A DNA stretch of 64,000 bases from Phytoseiulus persimilis (lineage: Eukaryota > Arthropoda > Arachnida > Mesostigmata > Phytoseiidae), in the NCBI GenBank assembly GCA_037576195.1, contig CM075103.1, positions 30,216,723 to 30,280,722 on the forward strand, in the 5' to 3' direction. The notes below the pieces were generated by a model. That model made no database searches. It was not told the origin of the DNA and worked only from the letters and a program-made list of their open reading frames with translations. The translations under genes were made by a program, and so were the position numbers. How positions within the stretch are numbered: position 1 is the stretch's first letter; each line of letters starts with the position of its first letter. Positions 55,250 through 64,000 of the stretch are shown here, one piece after another.

Positions 55250-58200
55250 GTGAATAAAATCCCCGAAATGGGCTCCGAGCGAAAAGCCGCATCCAAATTC
55301 GAAACAGCTGTCCTTAATCTTAGGGGGGGACGTGAAGAGAGTAAATGGAATAATCTGATTAGGGAAGTCTTCTCAGAAAATGGAAGCGAAAAAAGAAGAG
55401 TGGCTAGGGGAATCATCCTAGTGAATGAAACGTGGCTGATTAACGACGAAATGCCACCCAACATACCCAGATATGACTGGGTCGGGAGTAATAGGACAGG
55501 CCTGACCGAGAGAAATGCGAAGGCAGGAGTGGGCATTCTCATACCGAACGAAATCGGCAAACAACTGGGTTCCAGAACAGGGAGAGATTTCGCAGCTACC
55601 AGAATCGAGATAGGATCGACAGAATGGCTGTTCATATCAGTATACGTAGCTCACGAAAAAGGGGGGCAAAACGCGAGACTGTTCGAAGAATCAACAGAGA
55701 CGCTCAACCAAGACGGAACAGGGAAAACTCATGTCATCGTGGCCGGAAAAAGAGCGGGAAGGTAGTGCAAAACGTGGGAAGAAAACGAAAATCGTCACAA
55801 TGGTTGACAAGAATAGAGTTACCATGGCGACAATAGAATCGATCACGGCACAGATGGTAAGAAATCTACCAGAATCATATGAATTTTTTAGTAAGACCAT
55901 TCGAGAAAACATTCTGAAAAGTACGAAAAAACTCAAACTCGACGATACATGGCCTGTCCAAACGAGAGAAATCTCCAGGATGACCAAAGAGAAGAAGCGA
56001 CTGAACAAAGAGCGGAAGAGAGCGAAAAAGAGGGGAGATGAAGACGAACTGCAGAAGATAGCGGTGGAAGTTGACAAAATTCAAAATCGAATATACGAAC
56101 AGGTCGCGATAGAAATATCTAGACGGGATGGGGAAATATACGACCACATAATCAGGGCACCTAGAGAGCAAAGAGCGAAACGTTTCTGGAAATACACGCG
56201 GAAGGAAGAGGGAAAAACCCAAAAATTGGTATGCCCGACTAACGAACTCGGCCAAGACATCGCGGATGATCAAATGGAATCATATCTAACGGATGTCCTC
56301 AAAACGGTTCTTGAATGCGAAAAATCGGCAACAAGGGACGGACTGGAACCACGCGGCACCACGATGCGTCAGGGGTCAAAGCTACCCATCGATGCACAGA
56401 TGGTCGAAGATGCTGTAGGGAAAGTATCCGCAGAGTCTGCGAAAGGACTGGATGACATACCCGCATATGTGATAAAATCCATCCGGCAGGACACGAATGC
56501 ATAGCTCGAATGTTTACGGGCATAACGGAAGGATCACAACCAATCCCGGCAGAATGGCGCCAAGGGAAAGTCACACTACTACCAAAAGCTAACTCAAAGA
56601 AGAAGGACTTTAAAACCTATCGCCCGCTTACGATATCCAGTATTATGTCTAGACTATTCGCAAGGATCCTATGTAAAGAAATCCAGAATTGGATGGAAGA
56701 GGATGGGATCCTCGGAGAAATGCAGCACGGCTTCCGAAAAGGAAGGAGAGGAGACGACTGCATATACATTCTCACATCGTTGATAGAGGCGGCCAGGCGG
56801 GAAAAAGCCGGACTAGTCACCTGCTTCTTGGACTGCACGCGGGCCTATGACAGAATAGACAGAACTCGCCTGTGGAAGGTGCTGAAGAGTGAAGGTATGC
56901 CCAAAACCATACTAGAAATTATTTAGGGTCTGTATAGAGACAATGAGGTGACCCTACAATATTGCACACACATGTCCGAAACGATCCCAAGTGATAAAGG
57001 ACTCCGACAAAGATGTCCAATGAGTCCAGTCCCATTTATCCTATACATTTCCGACCTAGAAAAAAGTATTGGAGATTTCCACTATCACTTTGAATAAAGA
57101 CTCTCGGGATCTATGAAGAACCTTGCACCAGTAGTTTTATTCTGTGAAGACTTTGCTTTTATATGCTTTCAGTGGAGAGGGTTCAGGGAGCTCTACACTG
57201 ACGCTCACAGTGTAGGCTTGCCACTATGACAGGGCTACGGGAAATATATTCAACAAAAAGGTTGGAGCAAACCAAAGCGGGATTCAAGGTCAGGACGAAG
57301 GGAAATATCTTCGACCTACAACAACCGAAACACCTCAACATGTGTGGCCTGTTATTTGCCGATGACCTGGTGCTGATGGCACAATCCATGAGAAACATGG
57401 AGCGGTTATTGGAAGTTGTATCGGAATTCGGAGAAGAAATGGGACTCCGATTCAACCCCGATGAAAGCGCGATTGTAGAATTTGCAAAAGTAAAAGACTC
57501 AGAATCGGAGGAAACACTCCGAATACAGAACCAACTGATACCGGTTCTCGACCGGTACAAATACCTAGGAATCACGCTCTGCAATGAGAAAAATTACCTC
57601 CAGGAACAGGAAAATATCTGGGAGGAATAAGCAGAGAAAGTGATCCGACAAACGCACGCCAAGTCGCTGTGGAGATTTAACAGATTCGAAGTCACAAAGA
57701 TACAATGGAAAAGCACAGCAGTCCCAACACTGACGTATGGAAACTCGGTTACAACCATGCCCGCCAAATTGCGGAAACGGCTCGAAAACCTGCAACGCGA
57801 AGCAGGACGGTGGGCCTTGGGACAACCGAACGCGAACACCGCCGTCGAATTCATAGACGGAGAACTAGGAGGGTCACCCTTCGAGTCACGCGAAACGAAA
57901 GCGAAACTCATGTACTCTGCCAGAATAAGCGAAATGAATGAAGCCAGGTGGCCAAAAGCGATCCATACCATGCTGGAGATCACAAATACGGAAACCTCAT
58001 TGAAGAAAAGAATCAACCAAGTTAAGAAACGATTCGAATGCCAGGAATTGGAAGAACTATCAACCAGCCAGGAAAGGATGGGTCTCAAAAGCTACAAGAA
58101 ATATGTGGAAGAGACGCTGAACAACAAGCTGGATAAGGAATGGCGAAAGTTTACGACGAAGGAGTCGCCCATGGTATGTCGGAAAAGAGAACGCTTGACC

Positions 58201-58490
58201 GATATCGCAATTTCAAAGAAGCTCGAGGGAATATCGAACACATATATGATAACAGTAGAGGCAGTCGACTGCTCGCGAACGCCAGAGCGGGATGTCTACA
58301 GAACAGGGAATACAGGTCAAGATACATAGACATCGAAGCGATCTGCCAACGGTGCGGAAGGGAGGACGAAACTATGGAGCATGTGCTTCCTGAATGCGAA
58401 GAAATCCCAGATGCTGAGTGTATAATACAGAAAAGGACTACACGAAGAGAGCACACCAAGAATGATATTCGACACCAAGAGAATACTTGA
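55250..58490 (+). pseudogene. LINE ORF2: endonuclease / reverse transcriptase / zinc knuckle, broken
   Basis: Endonuclease start at 55250-55765 (NLRGGREESKW, ILVNETWL), decaying in its second half. An inter-domain helical part at 55731-56504. RT from 56510: TYRPLTISSI, FRKGRRGDD, FLDCTRAYDRID (first catalytic Asp), an in-frame TAG at 56924-56926, then GLRQRCPMSP and a stop at about 57097. After a frameshift, 57226-57630 has LLFADDLVLMA (the ADD box) and the thumb (YLGITLC), TAA at 57628-57630, and continues in frame 57640-58329. A last shift gives 58140-58490 with a C-x2-C-x8-H-x4-C knuckle (CQRCGREDETMEHVLPEC). At least three frameshifts and three stops: inactive. Confidence 0.85.
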
Positions 58491-58699
58491 GAAGTGGGAA
58501 CGGAAAAACGACCCAGACCGTATGCCCGAGAAATAATAACAACCGCACCGTCGACCAGCTGAGTCATCGCCCCGTATTAAGGGTCTTGATGAGCCTTTTG
58601 GGCCTGGCTCTAGTTTCTTTGCGGCTGGATGAGAAGATCGGTGGCGAGTACAAGACTTGCCTAGAGACGACGGCTACTGAATGAAAACGACAATTCTGG

Positions 58700-58963
58700 T
58701 GGACAGAATGTTTGGCTCCCCCAACACACTGAAGTTTTATTCCGGCTTTTATAGTCACTGACAGGGGAGAGTTACACGGCGAACACTGACGTTTGACGTC
58801 AGTCTACAGGCGTCCGATTTCTATCTCAGTGATCTACAGTATCGCCCGTGCGCGGTTGATCATGCTCAAAGTTCACTGACGCTTCGCTTACTCGAATGGC
58901 GTCTTCCCTGATTACCAAATCTGTGCCGACGACTGCTCTGGGTAAAACATCAAATACTCAACA
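58700..58963 (-). repeat. 3' LTR (minus strand), probably of the copia element
   Basis: On the minus strand it starts TGTTGAGTATTTGATG at 58963, directly after a purine-rich TAGGAGGGAGC (possible polypurine tract). It contains GACTATAAAAGCC (TATA) and GGAATAAAAC (poly-A signal) 10-20 bp apart, and ends near GGGAGCCAAACA (about 58709) or a few bases beyond. The 5' LTR lies outside the window, so assignment to the copia element rests on position and strand. Confidence 0.65.
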
Positions 58964-59246
58964 GCTCCCTCCTACACAGAACAGTCGCTCGCTGAACATG
59001 GCCGGAACCTTCCGATGCGGGGAACATTGCATGTGACATTACTCGGATGCGCGATTCCGCGATTACAGATCTCGAACATGCAATGTGTAGAGACTTCACT
59101 AGACACTTTATCAGTTCAATGGTTCGAATTCTATAGAGAAACTCCAAGCTGATGTTTGTCTAGACATCTTTTTCGCGAAATTTGCTTTCGATTGAACTGA
59201 CATACGACCGTATCTCGAGACAAACTCTCGCCAAAATCGTATAAAA

Positions 59247-59490
59247 GGGGTTGCCTCCGAGCACTCGATCGTCACAGTTTGTGCCCTCGAAATCTTCTGT
59301 CGAGCATGCCCGAGAAATCCGGTGAAGACCAGGTCTCGTTGATGATGGACACGCCAGTCGCCGCGATTCGTTTTCGGTTGATGCGACTGATTCCGGCGTT
59401 GGCTCGACCATTGTGGGCTCAGCCCCACGGGCGAAACTGTCTAGTTGTGATGGTGGTAGGCATTGGCCTAGTCGTGTGGATCTTTTGCGG
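59247..59490 (+). promoter_or_regulatory. TATA box followed by an exon-like membrane-anchor ORF, plus strand
   Basis: CGTATAAAAGGGG at about 59247-59259 is a strong TATA box. About 60 bp downstream an ATG (59308) opens a frame with a basic/hydrophilic N-terminus and one hydrophobic helix (LVVMVVGIGLVVWIF), ending at a good donor (GCG|GTGAGT) at about 59491. This layout resembles the first exon of a type II membrane protein. It lies inside the copia 3' region on the opposite strand and no second exon was found. It may be a host fragment or chance. Confidence 0.35.
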
Positions 59491-59600
59491 TGAGTTTTCC
59501 TCCTCCCCCTTTTTTTTTCTTTTCTTTTTTAAATTTGTAAATAGTGAGACGTGCGTTTCATTATTTGGGAAAAGCGAGATTCACAAGAAAGAGTTATATC

Positions 59601-60113
59601 TCAAATCTCTTCGGTTGTCGGTCGGTATGGTCCATCCTCCTGTTCAAGAGGCGGATCAGGCAAGTGAGCGTATGAACGCACTCGAATTCGTCCGATCCAT
59701 CTCGTGAGGATGACCAACCCGGCGAGCACCGAGACCACGCTTGTAACTACAAAGTATATCGACAGGAATTTGAACCAATATCCAATCGTCCGATCAGGAT
59801 CGGGAACCGGGGGCGATGACGTCTACGGGTGCGTATGGTTGAAGTATGGAATCCAGACGTCTTCTCCTCCTACGGCAGTCCTATTCTTGATCAGGCATAC
59901 AACTTCTCTTGACGCCAATCTGAGGAAGCTCGCTTCGAGCTCCACGCAGTCGCATGGAAAGTTGTTCTCGTTTGTTTGGGAAATCGTGCATGGCCAGTTC
60001 ATCTTCTGGCAATCAGTGTCGCAGTCGGAGTATGTGAAGTACCCCAACGCGCTACTGGCCATCACGCAGACTATGATGAACGTGATCATCATCTTGACGG
60101 TTTCCATCTGCAA
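59601..60113 (-). pseudogene. Envelope-like/secreted membrane-protein ORF downstream of copia RNase H
   Basis: Begins at an ATG (60107) next to a 3' splice-site-like TTGCAG and overlaps the end of the RNase H frame. Part one (60113-59823) has a signal peptide, a short ectodomain with six cysteines and two N-glycosylation sequons (NRT, NHT), and ends at TAG 59825-59823. The same frame continues without break for 73 codons to TGA 59603-59601 and supplies a Pro-rich stem, one transmembrane helix and a basic then proline-rich cytoplasmic tail. The whole reads as a type I membrane glycoprotein with one nonsense codon. No similarity to a named viral envelope could be recognised. A captured host gene is equally possible. 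Confidence 0.6.
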
Positions 60114-63100
60114 GTGATCTAAGTCTTTGGAACGTTTCTCTAGGCAGGCACTTCGTCAGAATATCAGCAACGTTCTGTGCTGTCGAGCAATAGTGGATTG
60201 TGACTTCTCCGCGCTGTAGTTTCTCTCGACAGTAGAAATGTCTCACCTCGATGTGCTTTGAGCGCTTGTGAAAGGATGGATTCTCAGCAAGAGCGATCGT
60301 CGACTGGTTGTCAACGAGCAACTTTGGTACGACTGGATGTCCAAGCTCTGCGAGTAAGCGCGCTGTCCAAATCGCGTGAGTTTGAATTTTGAGTGTCTCA
60401 AATGTGTCAAATTGAGTGTCTCAGAGAGGGCCACAAGCTCCGCCTCCATTGAAGGGAGCGTCACGGACGCTTGGCGGTTGCTTGCCCAAGGAATGACTCC
60501 ACCTCAGAACCGAATCGATGATCCGGTGGTGCTCCGTCTCGTTTGCTCGTCGCCAGCGAAATCTGCATCGCTGAAACACTCGAGCAGCTCTGGACCGCAC
60601 CCCGTGTACCGGAGACCGAAAGTCTTGGTACCTTGGAGGTAGCGCAGCACTTTCAATGCGAGATCCCAAAGACGTCTGGTGGGACGATCCAGGAACCTTG
60701 ACAGGTATCCTACCACGTAACCGACGTCAAAACGCGTCGCAATCGTGAGGTACATCAAACCGCCAACAATTGAACGATACGGCAGTTCTGGCTCGACTTC
60801 GTCACTGGGATTCGACTTGTAGCTGTTGTCTATTGAGACTGCTGTTTCCTTGCATTTTGACATCTGGAATCTGTCTAGCAGTTCTTGGATATACTTTGAT
60901 TGGTGGACACGAATGACGGAGTCGTCATCTGATGATTCGACATGTAGACCGAGGAAGAACTCTAACTTCCTGGAAGTGATTTCGAACTCCTTACCGAGGT
61001 TCTCGAGAAACTCCTGTACGACCTTTTGGTCTGATCCCGCTGTCAATCCATCGTCAACGTACAGGGCAACCAAAATTCGTTTTGGGCCAATTGTGAAGTA
61101 CACGCAAGGATCAGCTTGGCTCTGTGTGAGTCCAAGTCCTGTCAGAACCTGGTCGATCTTGGGTTCCAAGCCCTTGATGCCTGACGAAGCCCGTAGACCG
61201 CCTTCAAGAGTTTGCAGACTCGATTCGTTCCATCTTCGAACCCTTTAGGTTGGTTCGTGTAGATTTCTTCCGATGGTTCCGAGTGCAGAAATGCTGTCTT
61301 AACGTCGAACTAGTATAGCTTCAGTTTCTCCCTGGCAGCTATTGATATAATTGCTTTGATGGTATCGAACCTAGCTACAGGCGAGTAGAGCTCTGTGAAA
61401 TCTATACCTGGACGTTGGCTGAATCCTTGAATGACCCATCTTGCACGGAACCTCTCGATGTTACCTAGGGCGTCTTTCTTTGCTTTGAAGATCCATCGAT
61501 TCCCGAACGTGCGTTTGCCTTTTGGAAGTTCGGTGAGCTCCCAAACCTTGTGGAAATCGAGCGACGCCATCTCCTCTGCCATTGCACTAAGCCACTGTTG
61601 GCTGTAATAGGACTTGTGAACATCTTCTATACATGTTGGTTCGTCAACCAAATTATTTACACCGGTGCTTACTGTTTCGCTGACACACATCGCAAGGTGT
61701 GCGCTGCCGGCCTGGTACCTCTCCGGAGGACGCAACTTGGATCGATCTCGTAGCTCGTATCTCCCGCGCCGTTCGTTTCGTTTTTCACTTGGGGCAGCCG
61801 CTCCTGCGGCGCCATGTCCTTCATTCGAGGATTCTCTTTCTGGCACGGGGCCCGCGGATGCTGCTTCTTTACTTGCTGATGCGTTCTCTCTGGTATCCGT
61901 TGACGGATTGGCTCCTTCGATCTGTTCTTCGCCGTTGCCTTCAGGCGCTTCTGCTTCGGCGGCATTCTCTGAGGTGACTCCTCCATCCAGTAGACTGGGA
62001 GTGCTCACTTTCACGTCCTTTGTCCTGACGATCTGTCTGGTCTCGGGATACCACACACGATAGCTGAGACCATATTCGTCGATCCCGACAATGTAACCTG
62101 GGAATCCTCTGGTGTCCAACTTGTCCTTCTGCGGGGTGCCGTTGTGAAACTTGCACTCGGTGCCAAATGCTCTGATGAGACTGATGTATGGTTTTCTCCT
62201 CATGATCATCTCGTACGGTGTCTTCCCGGTTGATTCGACAAACTTTACGCAATTCGTCGTGTGAGCGGAAAAGCTCACGGCTTCCGCCCAAAGGTACTTG
62301 GGAAGGCCACTGTCGATGAGCATGGTCCTTGCCAGGTCAAGCAACGATCGATTTAAACGCTCATTTATACCATTAAGTTGGGGGGTAAAAGGAGGGGAGT
62401 AACTTACATCAGCTCCGATGGCACTCATGATCTCCTTCACTCTCTGATTCTTGAACTCAGTTCCTTCATCAGAGTGGAGATGATACACAGTGAAACCGCT
62501 TTGATTCTGGAACCATTTGACAAACTCCGCGATGTGGTTAGGCACTTGATCCTTTGATTTCAAGTGGTACACTTTTCGAAACCGAGTCATGTCGTCAGTC
62601 AGCGTGAGAAACAGATTCGCTCCTCCAAGAGATCTCTTACGCATAGCGCAGGTGTCCGCGTGTATGTACCCTGGTCTTGGAGCTACCACTTTCCCGGGTT
62701 TCGGCCTGTTGCTCGAACGATGCATCTTGCCTTGGGTACATACGTCACATTTCACGAAGTCATTGATTGTCTCGTATCCTTCGCGGTTCAGCATTTTCCT
62801 GAGGGTCTTAACGTTGATGTGAGCGAACATTTCATGTACCGCTTTCAGACTTACTTTCTTCTTTAGTCCCGCAACGTTTCCCTCCACTGGTTCACTTGCC
62901 TGGAACACGAACCGTCCATTTTGTTGCTCAGCTCGAACTTCTACGTTGTCTCGGAGTATGGTGATGGCTTCCTCAGTTACCAAAATGCGAAACTTCTCGT
63001 TTAGTAGCTTCGAAACTGAGATTAGATTTCTACGAAGCCTGGGTACGTACAGAGCGTCCTCCAGACATAGCGTTGCGGTCTTGTTGTCGTTGTTCACTGG

Positions 63101-63553
63101 CACAATTGCGGTTCCTGACCCCTGTGCACTTAGGGTGTTGGATCCGCCGAGTGCGACCACTTGGTTGTCTTCGAACGGTTTGTAGTCCGTCATCCATTTG
63201 AGGCTGGTTAGCATGTGGTCGGTCGAGCCGCTATCAACAGCAAATATTTCTTCAGCACTTGCCTGATTGACTTCGGCTTGCTGGCACTCCACGATCAAGG
63301 CTTCGGCAATGTTGGCTTGCGGTGGTAGTGTTCTCGATTGTCCTCTGCCTCTTCCTCTGCCTCGAAATCCGCCTCTGCGTTGATTCCCGCCTTGTCGGGG
63401 AAGTCTGCAGGCTGATTGCATGTGTCCTCGTTGATTGCAGTTGTAGCTTATCACTTCGGATGACTGCACAGATGTTCTTCGGTAGTTGGATCTTCTGGCG
63501 AAGTTTCTTCTCCTGAAGTGTTGATTCCTTGAGGGGTTGAATCGCGAGAACAT
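60052..63553 (-). pseudogene. Copia pol polyprotein, several lesions
   Basis: Main frame 63553-61310 (747 codons): gag tail with a zinc knuckle that has lost its first Cys (SYNCNQRGHMQSAC), Gly/Arg-rich stretch, protease (FAVDSGSTDHM), integrase with H-H (HEMFAHIN) and C-C (CDVC), then D (IHADTC), D (LHSDEGTEF) and E (NGINERLNRSL). It continues into RT (FRARWVIQGFSQRPG, FTELYSPVAR) and ends at TAG (61312-61310). RT goes on with FDVKTAFLH, shifts frame at about 61165 and resumes at 61169-60504 with ALYVDDGL (catalytic DD). A TGA at about 60504, a short duplication near 60420 and a further shift precede RNase H (SDADFAGD; DNQSTIALAENPSFHKRSKHI to 60052). Confidence 0.9.
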
Positions 63554-63973
63554 CGCTGTGATCTCGTTGACGTCACTTTGGTTCCTTCGAATGGCTTCTC
63601 CTTCGATTAGATCCGTCAGTGTGTCCAGATGTTTGTCAGAGTCCAGTCGGGTGCTCCATCCCTGTCGGAACGGTTCTCATGAACTTGGCAGCGCCTCTAG
63701 AAGTTTGGAGCACTGGACATCGTCTGGCATGTTGATTCCAGCTGTGTTGAGCTCGAAGATGACTTTCTTGTAAGCGAGGAGGTTATCGCCAACGGATAGT
63801 CCTGGCTGGTATTCGAACGTCATGAACTTCGACAATGCCAGGCCCTTCCTTGTGCCTGTTGCGCGCGTGAACTTGTTCTTGATTCGGCGCCATATCTCCT
63901 GTGATGCTATGTTATCTGCGCTGTCGAGAAACAATGATGTGGCGAGATTCGGGTGTATCGAGTTGATTAGCAC
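63550..63973 (-). pseudogene. Copia gag (UBN2-type) fragment
   Basis: 63973-63677 encodes a typical copia Gag helical region (IWRRIKNKFT, YQPGLSVGDNLLAYKKVIFELN, LLEALPSS). After a frameshift at about 63670 it continues (LDSDKHLDTLTDLIEGEA) into the nucleocapsid part of the pol frame. The N-terminus lies beyond 64000. Confidence 0.85.
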
Positions 63974-64000
63974 GTACCTCGCAGCTCTGTTTCCGATGGT

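Larger units (their letters stand above)
53797..58690 (+). mobile_element. Non-LTR retrotransposon (LINE) with two ORFs, decayed
   Basis: ORF1 at 53979-54887 and a frame-broken ORF2 (APE endonuclease, reverse transcriptase, C-terminal CCHC) from 55250 to about 58490, in the usual order. There is no poly-A tail: the 3' end merges with the LTR at about 58.7 kb, so its exact end is unknown. The clade is not determined. The C-terminal zinc motif and the AP-type endonuclease exclude R2-type elements. Confidence 0.85.
58700..64000 (-). mobile_element. Copia (Pseudoviridae-type) LTR retrotransposon, 5' end beyond the window
   Basis: Order on the minus strand: gag, zinc knuckle, protease, integrase, reverse transcriptase, RNase H, extra membrane-protein ORF, about 640 bp without a clear minus-strand gene, LTR. 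Integrase before reverse transcriptase is the copia order. Multiple stops and frameshifts: inactive. Confidence 0.85.

Overview
This window reads as repeat-rich, probably heterochromatic or gene-poor, animal nuclear DNA. There is no operon structure and no bacterial translation signals. Coding blocks are split by short GT-AG introns of about 85-155 bp, and almost every recognisable protein belongs to a eukaryotic transposable element. The mix (Merlin, Tc1, pogo/Tigger, hAT, FLYWCH-type MULEs, an APE-type LINE, a copia element) and short TTAGG-like stretches fit an arthropod, possibly a mite or tick. That placement is inference. I found no confident host gene.

Layout. 0-1.7 kb: pogo/Tigger transposase (minus). 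2.1-4.2 kb: decayed hAT transposase. 4.9-5.1 kb: 45-bp minisatellite. 5.2-8.5 kb: a Tc1-like element with IR/DR ends, split by a complete Merlin element with an exact 8-bp target duplication. 8.9-9.0 kb: compound palindrome. 11.6-13.3 kb: broken FLYWCH-MULE (copy M1). 14.0 and 17.7 kb: two inverted 15-bp arrays. 15.6-17.3 kb: a different, fairly intact FLYWCH-MULE (M5). 17.9-20.1 kb: second hAT copy, split by a small non-autonomous element. 20.8-23.3 kb: a near-intact pogo/Tigger element with matched TIRs. 25.6-29.0 kb: MULE M2 (minus). 31.6-38.3 kb: nested long-TIR elements, one holding a solo LTR. 40.6-43.7 kb: MULE M3 (plus). 47.4-50.5 kb: MULE M4 (minus). 52.9-53.8 kb: a long-TIR element with 9-bp target duplication. 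53.8-58.7 kb: LINE. 58.7-64 kb: copia element on the minus strand, running off the right edge.

The most interesting system is the MULE family M2/M3/M4. In each copy a FLYWCH-MULE transposase gene continues, through an intron of the same phase at the same place, into an exon encoding a Ulp1-type (C48, SUMO/NEDD8-protease-like) cysteine protease with the His-Asp-Gln-Cys set visible. The simplest reading is one spliced polyprotein, FLYWCH / transposase / Ulp1, of about 830 residues. The second is the copia element, which carries a small gene downstream of RNase H with a signal peptide, cysteine-rich ectodomain, two N-glycosylation sites and a transmembrane helix, which is unusual for an animal copia.

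Several nestings can be dated relative to each other from exact target duplications and empty sites: Merlin into Tc1, a small hAT-type element into hAT copy 2, an LTR into a long-TIR element, and a 59-bp LINE tail into MULE M3. Most elements are inactivated by single stops or frameshifts, so the window looks like an accumulation site with fairly recent activity.
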